The notes below the pieces were generated by a model. That model did no database searches. It had not been told where the DNA came from and saw only the letters and a program-made list of their open reading frames with translations. The position numbers were made by a program, and so were the translations under genes. From Bacteroidota bacterium (GTDB lineage Bacteria > Bacteroidota > Bacteroidia > Cytophagales > Cyclobacteriaceae): DNA of 54,904 nt. The DNA is taken from NCBI GenBank assembly GCA_024280115.1, contig JAJRQT010000140.1, positions 1-54,904 of the forward strand, given 5' to 3'. Positions 8,457-16,969 of the stretch are shown piece after piece; positions within the stretch are counted from its first letter, which is position 1, and each line of letters begins with the position of its first letter.

Positions 8457-8506
8457 CTCAAATATTTTTTAATTTGTGTCTCTAAGAAAACAACTTATAA
8501 TTAAAT

Positions 8507-9715
8507 ATGTTTCTGATTATTCTGATTAATTTATTCTTATTATTCCCTGATACAGATGTATTTAGTCCATGGGATCAACACACTATCGACGCATCTTCAA
8601 ATGGTGCTGATGGTGTAAAGCTTGCCGATATAAATAATGATGGATTACAGGATATTGTTACGGGATGGGAAGAGGGCGGAATCACAAAATTGTACTTGCA
8701 TCCGGGGAATGAAAATGTAAAAGAGGAGTGGCCGAATGTAATAGTGGGAAAGACCCCAAATGTAGAAGATGCCGTTTTTGCTGATATGAACAATGATGGC
8801 GGGTTCGAAATTGTCAGTTGTACGGAAGGGAAATCAAAAAAAATATTTATTCACTACTCCGAACATCATGAATTTTTAAATGCGGAAGAATGGTCTCAAA
8901 AAGTTTTACCGGCATCTGATGGAAAGATGATGTGGATGTATGCGGAACCCTGTCAATTGGATGGTAAATATGGAATGGATTTAATAGCTGCAGGAAAAGG
9001 AGAAAACGCCCAGCTCGGATGGTTTGAGTCTCCTCCAATTAGTAATGATTTTAATAGCTGGAAATGGCACCCTATCACTTCCATGGGTTGGGTTATGTCT
9101 ATAATTCTGAGAGATATGGATAATGATGGAGATATGGATATTATTGTTACCGACAGAAGAGCAAAATTACAAGGTTGCCGGTGGCTGGAAAATCCGGGGG
9201 TAGGAGAAATACAAAAAGATCTTTGGATAAATCATAGTATTGGAGCAGATAATCTTGAAGTGATGTTTATGACAATAGCAGACATCGATATGGATGGAAA
9301 AGAAGAAGTAGTGCTTTCGGAAAGGACAGGTCAAAGTATAAGGATTTATAAAAGACAAAATAATTTGGGAACGAGATGGTCGGAAAAAATAATTAAAATT
9401 CCTATAAGCACAGGAAGTGCCAAGTCTGTTGAAGTAGGAGATGTAAATGGTGATGAAGTGCCGGATTTAGTGCTTAGCACCAATACCAATGGAGCTGAAA
9501 AAACCGGCCTGACATGGATTGATGGTAAGGATCTGGAAAAACAAGATAAGATAGCTTTTCATCCAATTTCCGGTATGCACAATGCAAAATATGATAAGGT
9601 AGAATTAATCGACCTGGATCGCGATGGAGACCTGGATGTGTTGATTTGCGAAGAAAACTACGGACCTAATAGTGAAGGTCTTGGAGTAATTTGGTATGAA
9701 AATCCTTTTCAGTAA
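8507..9715 (+). CDS. Exported FG-GAP/VCBS repeat protein
   Basis: The 402-residue protein has a short hydrophobic N-terminus (residues 1-14) followed by repeated DxNxDGxxD calcium-binding-like motifs. Examples are ADINNDGLQDIV, ADMNNDGGFEIV, RDMDNDGDMDIIV, ADIDMDGKEEVV, GDVNGDEVPDLV and IDLDRDGDLDVLI. This is the signature of FG-GAP/VCBS beta-propellers, which sit at the cell surface or in the periplasm and often bind polysaccharides or metals. No catalytic domain is visible. It lies just downstream of the tRNA gene and may be co-oriented with the next two secreted proteins. Confidence 0.8.
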   Translation: MFLIILINLFLLFPDTDVFSPWDQHTIDASSNGADGVKLADINNDGLQDIVTGWEEGGITKLYLHPGNENVKEEWPNVIVGKTPNVEDAVFADMNNDGGFEIVSCTEGKSKKIFIHYSEHHEFLNAEEWSQKVLPASDGKMMWMYAEPCQLDGKYGMDLIAAGKGENAQLGWFESPPISNDFNSWKWHPITSMGWVMSIILRDMDNDGDMDIIVTDRRAKLQGCRWLENPGVGEIQKDLWINHSIGADNLEVMFMTIADIDMDGKEEVVLSERTGQSIRIYKRQNNLGTRWSEKIIKIPISTGSAKSVEVGDVNGDEVPDLVLSTNTNGAEKTGLTWIDGKDLEKQDKIAFHPISGMHNAKYDKVELIDLDRDGDLDVLICEENYGPNSEGLGVIWYENPFQ

Positions 9716-9905
9716 GCCCTTGTCTTAATAAAATAGTAGTTGACTCTTTTTATGCACCAAAGCTAATCTATGCAAAGTTTGATTTACGATATAATTGACC
9801 AATCAGATTTATTTACCGGATTATAGTTTTTAATTAGAAACCAATTTTTTTTAATACCAATCTGATATACATTTACAATTACTATATCACCTTACCTTTA
9901 ATATT

Positions 9906-10631
9906 ATGAAAAACAAACACTATTCAATCTCACAAAATCTTTTATTCATTATCCTGCTTTTATTCCCTGCCTTGACCTCAATGGCTCAGGAAGAAGAAAC
10001 CCTGGGTTTCAAGCCATTATTTAATGGTAAAGATCTATCCGGATGGGTCGATGTAAATACCTCTGAGGAAACATGGAAAGTTCGTGATAAGATGATTGTT
10101 TGCACCGGCAACCCGATTGGTGTGATGAGAACAGACAGGCAATATGAAAATTTTGTTATGGAGATCGAATGGAGACATATGGAAGCCGGCGGAAATTCAG
10201 GAGTCTTTATATGGAGCGAAGGCACCCCTTTTGAAGGCAAGAGGCTCACAAAAGCTATAGAAGTGCAAATGCTGGAGCTCGATTGGGCTGTACAACACAA
10301 AAGAACAGATGACTATGTACATGGAGAACTTTTCCCCACCATGGATTTAACTGCCATTCCTGATAATCCAAGGGGCTCCCGAAGTAGCTCTATTGAAAAA
10401 AGATGTAAAGGAAAAGGTGAATGGAATAAATATATCATCGTTGCTGTAGATGGAACAGTGAAGCTTTCTGTCAACGGTAAATTTGTAAACGGACTAAGAG
10501 AATCCGGGAGGAAAAAAGGATATATATGCCTTGAAGCTGAAGGTTCGGAAATTCATTTTCGTAACATCAGGATTTTGGAACTTCCCCAGGGAATTACAAC
10601 TGCTGAGCAAATAGCACCACTTGTGGATTAA
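9906..10631 (+). CDS. DUF1080 protein (3-keto-disaccharide hydrolase-like)
   Basis: The 241-residue protein has a signal peptide ending near SMAQ and one DUF1080 domain. Typical features are [14 protein letters not shown] at the start of the domain, the GGNSGVFIW segment, EVQMLE, the [22 protein letters not shown] segments, and the closing [15 protein letters not shown]1080 proteins have a laminarinase-like jelly-roll fold. Some members cleave 3-keto-glycosides produced by Gfo/Idh/MocA oxidoreductases. This gene lies about 30 kb from the oxidoreductase locus at the right of the window, so a functional link is only suggestive. Confidence 0.85.
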   Translation: MKNKHYSISQNLLFIILLLFPALTSMAQEEETLGFKPLFNGKDLSGWVDVNTSEETWKVRDKMIVCTGNPIGVMRTDRQYENFVMEIEWRHMEAGGNSGVFIWSEGTPFEGKRLTKAIEVQMLELDWAVQHKRTDDYVHGELFPTMDLTAIPDNPRGSRSSSIEKRCKGKGEWNKYIIVAVDGTVKLSVNGKFVNGLRESGRKKGYICLEAEGSEIHFRNIRILELPQGITTAEQIAPLVD

Positions 10632-10709
10632 AGTTGATCCATTTCCTTTTACTAAATAATTTATATCTACTCTGAAGAATCACTGTTTTTAATCTTTATT
10701 TCCTGGAAT

Positions 10710-11939
10710 ATGGTGAACAGAAACCTGTTAGTTTTTATTTTTTTGGTTTTCGCCAACACTCTTTTTGGACAGGATTTTAAGGTTGTAGGATATTTTCCTT
10801 ATTACCGTTTTGAGGTTGTTGACAAAATTGACTTCACCAAAATCACCCATCTTAATCTCGCATTTGTCAACCCGGATATCGATGGGAATTTGAGCATTGG
10901 GGAAATGGATATCAACCCAATTATCAACCAGGTTCAATCAGAGAATCCGGATCTAAAAGTATTTATTTCTTTAGCTGGAGGCGGTGTTACGGAAGAATGG
11001 CGAAAAGCTTATGATAAATGGTTAAAACCAGAAAATCGATCTGAATTTGTACATCTGCTGGTAGATTATATGCAACTTCATAAACTTGATGGCATTGATG
11101 TAGATTTAGAATGGGACATGGTAAATGAAAATTATAGCCCTTTTGTTATTGAGCTAAGAGATTCGCTGAAATTTCATGGGAAAGAAATAACTGCAGCTTT
11201 TCCCGGTACTCACCGATATAGCGACCTAAGTGAGGAAGCGCTCAATGCTTTTGACGTTATAAATTTAATGGCATATGATAAAACCGGACCCTGGAGACCA
11301 AACGATCCAGGTCCACACTCTCCTGAATCATTTGCAATCGAGAGCATTGATTACTGGAGAAACCAGGGAGTTGGTGATGAAAAAATTACGCTTGGGGTTC
11401 CATTTTATGGGTGGGATTTTACAGATCAAAACAATGTAAAAGGTTTTACATTTGGGTCAATGGTCTCAGAAGATGAAAACTTTGCCTACAAAGACCGGGT
11501 TGGAGAAAGATATTATAATGGTATTCCCACAATCCAATCTAAAACATATTATGCCCTGAATCAGATAGCTGGGGTCATGATTTGGGAAATTGGCCAGGAT
11601 GCTTTTGGAACAAGCAGTGAATTTTCATTGCTTTCAGCAATTGATTATGTGGTGAAAACCAATTCACTCCCCATAACTGGTATTGATGATAATTTAATAG
11701 CCGATATCACTGTTTTTCCAAATCCTTTTCACAATGAAATCACGATTTCAGCCCATCGAGAAATTGAAGCTTTTAAAATCAGGATAACTGATTTGCAGGG
11801 CAGGGAGCTAAAAAATCAGGAATTACATCTTTCAAATAGTGAAAAATCCATTGATTTATCCGGGATACAGAATGGTATTTATGTGATGCAATTAGAATAC
11901 GGCGGAAAGTTTAAAATCGAAAAATTGTTGAAAAACTAA
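10710..11939 (+). CDS. Secreted GH18 chitinase with type IX sorting domain
   Basis: The 409-residue protein starts with a signal peptide (cleavage near FGQD). Residues about 22-315 form a GH18 domain. The catalytic motif DGIDVDLEW is intact with the proton donor at Glu134, and SLAGG and MAYD lie at the expected places. Residues about 330-409 form a type A T9SS C-terminal domain: VFPNPFHNEITIS, then LSGIQNGIYVMQ, then a lysine-rich end. The enzyme should be exported by the type IX system and hydrolyse chitin or related beta-1,4-GlcNAc polymers. An endo-beta-N-acetylglucosaminidase role cannot be excluded. Confidence 0.88.
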   Translation: MVNRNLLVFIFLVFANTLFGQDFKVVGYFPYYRFEVVDKIDFTKITHLNLAFVNPDIDGNLSIGEMDINPIINQVQSENPDLKVFISLAGGGVTEEWRKAYDKWLKPENRSEFVHLLVDYMQLHKLDGIDVDLEWDMVNENYSPFVIELRDSLKFHGKEITAAFPGTHRYSDLSEEALNAFDVINLMAYDKTGPWRPNDPGPHSPESFAIESIDYWRNQGVGDEKITLGVPFYGWDFTDQNNVKGFTFGSMVSEDENFAYKDRVGERYYNGIPTIQSKTYYALNQIAGVMIWEIGQDAFGTSSEFSLLSAIDYVVKTNSLPITGIDDNLIADITVFPNPFHNEITISAHREIEAFKIRITDLQGRELKNQELHLSNSEKSIDLSGIQNGIYVMQLEYGGKFKIEKLLKN

Positions 11940-12031
11940 TCTCCAAATTTAATTTTTCGGCTTTTTCAGAGCATTAAATATTTAATCTCCAATTCGTACC
12001 AGATCCTTCTGTATAGATAAAAAAGATTTTA

Positions 12032-12052
12032 TTTTTACCAGCCCGGTAAAAA
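12032..12052. terminator. Weak terminator-like hairpin after the chitinase gene
   Basis: An 8-bp stem (TTTTTACC at 12032-12039 with GGTAAAAA at 12045-12052) encloses a 5-nt loop. Flanking A and T tracts make it terminator-like in both directions. It is about 90 bp past the chitinase stop. The rest of the 305-bp gap up to 12244 shows nothing else. Confidence 0.4.
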
Positions 12053-12244
12053 AATAATTTTTTGGGGTTACCATTTTATAAAATCTTCATAAAAGACAAT
12101 TGGAGTATTTTGAGGATATAATGCGAAACTTTTTTAGCTGGTCATACCCTTAATGAATTTTTATAATTCCCAATTCGATTATTCAATTAAGCATACTAAT
12201 GAATATTTGAAAATGAATTTATCGGGCAAAAAAATATAAAAAAG

Positions 12245-12808
12245 ATGTCAAAAACTAGCGATCTAACTACAAACAAAAACCTGCACTTTGTTTCATTAAA
12301 AATAATTGGTGATCCATGTAAAAATGAGTCGGCAATTGAGCTGTTTGAAAAAAGAGAAATACGCGATGAATTAATAAAAACGCTTATTTATTGTATTGAA
12401 AATCATGAATTGAATCTATACGGATTTGTCCTCCTTCCCAATCAATTCCATTTAATTGTAAAAGCTAAAAGAGGTGTACTAACTACAAAAATCAATAAAT
12501 TTAAAAAACTCAGTGCCAATGAGATATTCATTACGATCAGTAAAAAACTAAGCGCAAAGGTTGACATAAAAAATCGAGAAAATATAGAAATAAGAAGAAT
12601 CTTTAATAATTATTTAAACCAAGATCATTCATGCCTCTGGCAAGAAAAAGACCATTTTATAGAGCTGCAAATAAAAAATGATAAAAAGATATTAAACCCG
12701 ATTTCCAGTGATGAACTTTTATCTCATCTCAAAGATCATAAAAGAAACTACATGCAGCTTGGCGCCAATGCATTCACAAATCTGATGATGGAAACAATGT
12801 CCTTTTAA
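12245..12808 (+). CDS. Degenerate REP-associated (Y1) transposase-like protein
   Basis: The 187-residue protein follows the layout of the Bacteroidota REP-associated tyrosine transposases (IS200-like Y1 fold): an N-terminal strand NLHFVSLKIIG, a helix with IKTLIYCIENHELNLYGF, the metal-site segment LLPNQFHLIVK, the FKKLSANEI helix and a WQEKDHFIELQI segment. The HUH motif, normally NHxHL, reads Gln67-Phe68-His69, so one metal ligand is lost. No obvious catalytic tyrosine follows the usual context. The frame is open and not decayed, which suggests a domesticated or inactive relative. Homology is inferred from pattern only. Confidence 0.6.
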   Translation: MSKTSDLTTNKNLHFVSLKIIGDPCKNESAIELFEKREIRDELIKTLIYCIENHELNLYGFVLLPNQFHLIVKAKRGVLTTKINKFKKLSANEIFITISKKLSAKVDIKNRENIEIRRIFNNYLNQDHSCLWQEKDHFIELQIKNDKKILNPISSDELLSHLKDHKRNYMQLGANAFTNLMMETMSF

Positions 12809-12912
12809 GGTGTTTTTTTAACCACAGTGTTGACTCTAATCTATTTGAATTTATCAATAAAGTGCTTACCTATGCCATGAATTTGCATAGGAGACAAACA
12901 CAATCAAATATT

Positions 12913-13755
12913 ATGAGTGAAATAAGCTGGAAAACCGTCAAAGAATACGAAGACATCACTTACAAAAAATCAGGCGGCGTCGCAAGGATAGCATTTAACA
13001 GACCTGAAGTCCGAAATGCTTTCAGACCCAAAACTGTGAGTGAATTGTTTGATGCCTTGCTGGATGCAAGAGAGGATACAAATATTGGTGTCGTTTTGCT
13101 ATCTGCAGAGGGCCCTTCTCCAAAAGATGGAGTTTATTCCTTTTGCAGTGGTGGAGATCAAAGGTCGAGAGGTCACCAGGGATATGTAGATGATGATGGA
13201 ATGCCGAGGTTGAATATTCTTGAGGTGCAACGGTTGATCCGCTTTATGCCAAAAGTTGTAATTGCCGTAGTGCCCGGCTGGGCTGTTGGTGGTGGTCATA
13301 GTTTACATACAATTTGTGATCTAACGCTGGCCAGCGAAGAGCATGCGATATTCAAACAAACAGATGCCGATGTTACCAGTTTTGATGGGGGCTATGGATC
13401 TGCCTATTTAGCCAAGATGGTCGGTCAGAAAAAAGCGCGTGAGATTTTCTTTCTCGGGAGAAACTACTCCGCACAAGAGGCCTGCGATATGGGTATGGTA
13501 AACGCGGTAATTCCACATGAAAAGCTCGAAGATACCGCATATGAATGGGCTCAGGAAATATTAGCGAAATCTCCGACATCTATAAAAATGCTGAAGTTTG
13601 CCTTCAACCTGACAGATGACGGCATGGTTGGCCAACAGGTATTTGCAGGTGAGGCCACCCGTTTGGCATACATGACTGACGAAGCTAAAGAAGGAAGGAA
13701 TGCTTTTTTAGAAAAGCGCAAGCCAGATTTTAAAGATATTAAATGGATACCGTAG
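12913..13755 (+). CDS. menB: 1,4-dihydroxy-2-naphthoyl-CoA synthase
   Basis: The product catalyses ring closure of o-succinylbenzoyl-CoA in menaquinone synthesis. From the ATG at 12913 it has 280 residues, close to the E. coli length of 285. An upstream GTG at 12862 would add 17 residues with no family counterpart. Crotonase-fold motifs are ARIAFNRPEVRNAFRP, FCSGGDQ, the oxyanion-hole region PGWAVGGGHSLHTICDLTLAS, and TDADVTSFDGGYGSAYLA, which is specific to MenB. EGRNAFLEKRKPDF closes the protein as usual. No other men gene is adjacent. Confidence 0.95.
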   Translation: MSEISWKTVKEYEDITYKKSGGVARIAFNRPEVRNAFRPKTVSELFDALLDAREDTNIGVVLLSAEGPSPKDGVYSFCSGGDQRSRGHQGYVDDDGMPRLNILEVQRLIRFMPKVVIAVVPGWAVGGGHSLHTICDLTLASEEHAIFKQTDADVTSFDGGYGSAYLAKMVGQKKAREIFFLGRNYSAQEACDMGMVNAVIPHEKLEDTAYEWAQEILAKSPTSIKMLKFAFNLTDDGMVGQQVFAGEATRLAYMTDEAKEGRNAFLEKRKPDFKDIKWIP

Positions 13756-13777
13756 AATTGAACTTTAAAAACTAAAA

Positions 13778-14359
13778 TCAGACATATCCCCAATAATCTA
13801 ATTTATTATAAATTTCGAGACATATCCAGGCGTCTGTTGCCGCATACTTTACTTGAGGACTGGTCAATATTGGATTTTCCCAATTGGAGACTTGTTGATT
13901 TTTTGATATTCTGTTATTTAGCAAGAGTGCAGAAAGATTCCTGGCACCAATATTTTCAATCCCAAGAGAAGGGGCAATTTTATTTAAGTCGATGAATCCT
14001 CCGGGTTTAAATCTCCTTTTTTTATTTAAGGCTATGATATCATCGTCCAGGGCGATTCCTACTTTTCTTATTTTATCATTTAGCAGGAATTTCTTCAATG
14101 AATTAGTAATCCCCACATGATGAATCCTCAACAAATACACTTTATCAGGTATTGCAATTTGAACCAAAGCGACATGATTGAATTGCCCTTTCCTGAAAGT
14201 TGGCTTAGATTCTGTATCAAAACCAACTAGGTCATATTTTTCTATTTCGAATATAGCCTTGTCGATCTGCCTTTCATCAGCAGCGATTACAATCTTTCCC
14301 TCATATTTAAACAAGGGTAACTCATTGATTTCTATTTTAGTAATTCTTTTTTCAAACAT
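13778..14359 (-). CDS. Small DEDDy 3'-5' exonuclease (RNase D-like)
   Basis: The 193-residue protein is a single ribonuclease D/DnaQ-type exonuclease domain. Visible motifs are GFDTESKPTF (Exo I), KVGIALDDDI (Exo II) and YAATDAWICLEIY (Exo III with the DEDDy tyrosine). It lacks the HRDC domains of true RNase D, as is usual for the short Bacteroidota form. Its start codon shares one base with the stop of the antiporter gene upstream (overlap at 14359), so translation is probably coupled. The substrate, DNA or RNA, is not determined by the sequence. Confidence 0.85.
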   Translation of the reverse strand: MFEKRITKIEINELPLFKYEGKIVIAADERQIDKAIFEIEKYDLVGFDTESKPTFRKGQFNHVALVQIAIPDKVYLLRIHHVGITNSLKKFLLNDKIRKVGIALDDDIIALNKKRRFKPGGFIDLNKIAPSLGIENIGARNLSALLLNNRISKNQQVSNWENPILTSPQVKYAATDAWICLEIYNKLDYWGYV

Positions 14360-15819
14360 TAATCTAACTCACTATTAGGCTTACTTTTTAATTTGGCAAT
14401 TTTGATCTTGGCATATGCAAAAAATATCGTCATAAACGGACTGATAATATTGAAGAAGCAATATGGTAAATAGGAAAAGGTGGCCACTCCTAGCACGTTA
14501 GATTGTGCTGCTCCACAAGTATTCCATGGTATAAGTACCGATGTAACTGTTCCGGAATCTTCAAGCGTTCTGGAAAGATTTTCTGGCGCCAGGCCCCTTT
14601 CACGATAAATTTTTTCAAACATCTTTCCTGGTATTACAATAGCCAGGTATTGATCTGAGGCAGTAATATTGAAAAACACACAGGTTGCGGCGGTGGAGGC
14701 AACTAGAGAACCGGTGGAATTTGCCATGCTGATAATTACTTCAGTAATTCGTTTTAGCATTCCACTTGCATCCATTATCCCACCAAAAACCATAGCGCTT
14801 AATATAAGCCAAATAGTACCTAGCATACCTACCATTCCGCTTGTGGTAAGCAACTCATCTACAATTTCATTTCCAGTAACTATACTGACTTCAGTATATA
14901 ATGCTTTCATTCCACCAATGTACGTTGACTTCCAGACATCATTGGAAACGCCAGAAATTTCATGAAAAATATGAGGCTGGAATATTACAGCCCACAGTAT
15001 CCCCAAAACACTACCTGTAAGTAGCGCAGGCATTGCCGGTACTTTTCTCACAATCATTACTATTACCACCACAGGAACAGTAAACAACCATGGGTTGATG
15101 TTGAATGAGGATGATAATGCATTCAAAATTGGATCAATATTATGAATTTCTCCTTCTGAACTATAGTTGAATCCAATCGCTAAAAATATGATCAGGGTGA
15201 TGATGAGTGTTGGCGTGGTGGTAAGAGCCATGTACTTGATATGGGTAATAAGATCGGTGCCAGCCATAGCAGGAGCCAGGTTTGTAGTGTCAGAAAGTGG
15301 TGACATTTTATCTCCAAAATATGCCCCGGATATAATTGCCCCGGCAATAATTCCTTCACTTACTCCCATTGCCTTGCCAATACCAATAAGCGCAAGACCT
15401 ACGGTGGCAATTGTTGTCCAGGAACTGCCAGTGGCCATTGAAACAAGTGCACTGACTATACAGGCAGCAACTAATAATATCGTAGGATTTAATATTTTAA
15501 GCCCATAATATATCATTGCTGGTACTATACCACTGATCATCCATGCGCCTGCCAAAGAACCTATCAATAACAATATCAGGATAGATGACATGGCTGAATT
15601 GATGCTGTGTAGAATTCCGGATTGTAGTGTGAGCCAGCTAACTCCCTTTCTCATGGAAAGGATAGCAGCCAGGGCGCCCGAAAGAATCAGCACAATTTGA
15701 TTGGAACCATCAAGTGCACCATCACCAAAAATGGTAACATTAATACTGAGCAGAACAATGAGAAAGGTTATAGGTATCAAAGCCTCAGCCAGAGTGGGTT
15801 TTCTCGTGTTTTCTGCCAT
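14359..15819 (-). CDS. nhaC: Na+/H+ antiporter, NhaC family
   Basis: The 486-residue inner-membrane protein has about a dozen hydrophobic segments. It carries the NhaC signatures SMATGSSWTTIATVGLALIGIGKA, GAYFGDKMSPLSDTTNLAPA and IPWNTCGAAQSNVLG. The family exchanges external protons for internal sodium (or, in MleN, malate/lactate with Na+/H+). The marine-like gene set of the window fits sodium handling. It is the first gene of a two-gene unit with the exonuclease. Confidence 0.88.
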   Translation of the reverse strand: MAENTRKPTLAEALIPITFLIVLLSINVTIFGDGALDGSNQIVLILSGALAAILSMRKGVSWLTLQSGILHSINSAMSSILILLLIGSLAGAWMISGIVPAMIYYGLKILNPTILLVAACIVSALVSMATGSSWTTIATVGLALIGIGKAMGVSEGIIAGAIISGAYFGDKMSPLSDTTNLAPAMAGTDLITHIKYMALTTTPTLIITLIIFLAIGFNYSSEGEIHNIDPILNALSSSFNINPWLFTVPVVVIVMIVRKVPAMPALLTGSVLGILWAVIFQPHIFHEISGVSNDVWKSTYIGGMKALYTEVSIVTGNEIVDELLTTSGMVGMLGTIWLILSAMVFGGIMDASGMLKRITEVIISMANSTGSLVASTAATCVFFNITASDQYLAIVIPGKMFEKIYRERGLAPENLSRTLEDSGTVTSVLIPWNTCGAAQSNVLGVATFSYLPYCFFNIISPFMTIFFAYAKIKIAKLKSKPNSELD

Positions 15820-16127
15820 CTACAAATTCAGTGATTGAAAATAAAATGCCTAAGTTAAGAAAAATGTGCTAAGATTAGTGTTAAAGGGATCTTCTAATAA
15901 TTTCGGAGTTTAGTTATAATTGATGAATCCCTGGACATTTTCCATTTTATACATCATTTCATCAATAGAGGTCATTCTTGATATCAATAATCAATCATTC
16001 AATTTATTGCGAAGCGATAGGTTTACTTTGGATCATTTAAAACGATATTAGACACAATGCTGAACAAAATATTCTTTAATTTTGTTAGACCTTTAATGAA
16101 AGACTATTTCATATTAAAAATGAGTGA
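15820..16127. promoter_or_regulatory. Divergent region between nhaC and the Fur-family gene
   Basis: About 308 bp hold the promoters of both divergent units. A Bacteroidota-type -7 element, TAATTTTG (consensus TAnnTTTG), lies at 16077-16084, 43 bp before the Fur-family start codon. A matching upstream TTTG at proper spacing is not evident. I see no clear palindromic Fur box. Confidence 0.35.
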
Positions 16128-16583
16128 ATGATTTCACCGGATAAATTTGAGGAAATAAAGGAACTATTCAGGCAATACCTTGAAGAAACGGAATTGCGAA
16201 AGACACCAGAGCGATTTGCCATTTTGGAGGAGATTTATTCAAATGACGGTCACTTTGATGTGGAGTCTCTCTATATCAATATGAAGAACAAAAACTACCG
16301 TGTTAGTCGTGCGACTGTTTACAATACACTTGATCTATTGCTGGAATGTGAATTGGTAAAAAAGCATCAGTTTGGTAAGAACCTTTCACTATATGAAAAA
16401 TCTCACGGCTTTCGTCAGCATGATCATGTAATCTGTTCAGACACTGATCAAATTTTTGAATTCTGCGATCCGAGGGTTATGGAAATTCAGAAACTTGTAG
16501 AAGACACGTTCGACTTTACAGTTACCAGTCATTCCCTTTATTTCTATGGTCATTTAAATAATCCACTGAAAAAGACAGACTAA
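16128..16583 (+). CDS. Fur-family transcriptional regulator
   Basis: The 151-residue protein has the Fur winged-helix domain: [27 protein letters not shown], then [20 protein letters not shown] dimerisation domain follows with [17 protein letters not shown] and a late histidine. The structural CxxC pairs are incomplete: only the first pair region is seen, as Cys plus SDTD. It resembles the Bacteroidota Fur/PerR group that represses iron-uptake or peroxide genes. It precedes the sulfur-assimilation operon in the same direction, but a 386-bp gap with its own leader makes it a separate unit. Confidence 0.85.
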   Translation: MISPDKFEEIKELFRQYLEETELRKTPERFAILEEIYSNDGHFDVESLYINMKNKNYRVSRATVYNTLDLLLECELVKKHQFGKNLSLYEKSHGFRQHDHVICSDTDQIFEFCDPRVMEIQKLVEDTFDFTVTSHSLYFYGHLNNPLKKTD

Positions 16584-16696
16584 TCCTCCGATAAGCCTAT
16601 GTGATATGTGTCACTTAGTCGTATCGAAGACCAAATATTAGTTTAGACTTAAAGTTTATCACAAAATAATCTACTGAAAATTAATTTATACGTAAG

Positions 16697-16704
16697 TATT
16701 TTTG
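16697..16704 (+). promoter_or_regulatory. Candidate -7 promoter element for the sulfur operon
   Basis: TATTTTTG matches the Bacteroidota -7 consensus TAnnTTTG. Transcription from here would give a leader of roughly 260 nt containing the short upstream ORF and the terminator. No convincing -33 TTG-type element was found, so this is tentative. Confidence 0.35.
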
Positions 16705-16809
16705 TAATTAAATTTTAAAACCTGTAAAATTGCGGTTCGATTATAGTAATAACCAAAACGTGAACTTTAGATTGAATCCTGTAAACCAAAAGTTTTCTGC
16801 ATCAAAAAG

Positions 16810-16893
16810 ATGTGCCTGCTGGTACTGGTGTTGTCGTATGGAAATTTCCAGGAAAGGTTTATTGGGTTTAGTCCAAAATTGTTTATGATATAA
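16810..16893 (+). CDS. 27-codon upstream ORF in the sulfite reductase leader
   Basis: An ATG at 16810 opens a 27-residue frame starting MCLLVLVLSYGNF and ending with TAA at 16891-16893. Codon 2 is cysteine and codon 26 methionine. The ORF ends 21 nt before the terminator stem that precedes the sulfite reductase gene, a geometry fitting a leader peptide in an attenuator. A GAAAGG at 16852-16857 inside the ORF can pair with CCTTTC (16916-16921) of the terminator, giving an alternative antiterminator fold. Coding is not proven; the Shine-Dalgarno is weak. Confidence 0.4.
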   Translation: MCLLVLVLSYGNFQERFIGFSPKLFMI

Positions 16894-16914
16894 TAAAATA
16901 AGATATAACTCAAG

Positions 16915-16947
16915 GCCTTTCTCAAGATACAGAGAAAGGCTTTTTTT
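16915..16947 (+). terminator. Intrinsic terminator in the leader of the sulfur operon
   Basis: A perfect 9-bp stem (GCCTTTCTC at 16915-16923, GAGAAAGGC at 16932-16940) with an 8-nt loop is followed by seven T residues. It sits 22 nt before the sulfite reductase start codon, too close to belong to the preceding gene only. A conditional terminator (attenuator) is likely. Confidence 0.75.
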
Positions 16948-16969
16948 ATATTAAAAAATCAAAATAACC

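Noticed and set aside
12862..12912. GTG start extending MenB by 17 residues
   Set aside because: MenB proteins align from the ATG at 12913; the extension has no family counterpart.
16584..16737. SAM or cobalamin riboswitch before the sulfur operon
   Set aside because: None of the conserved core elements of these riboswitches could be recognised in the leader.
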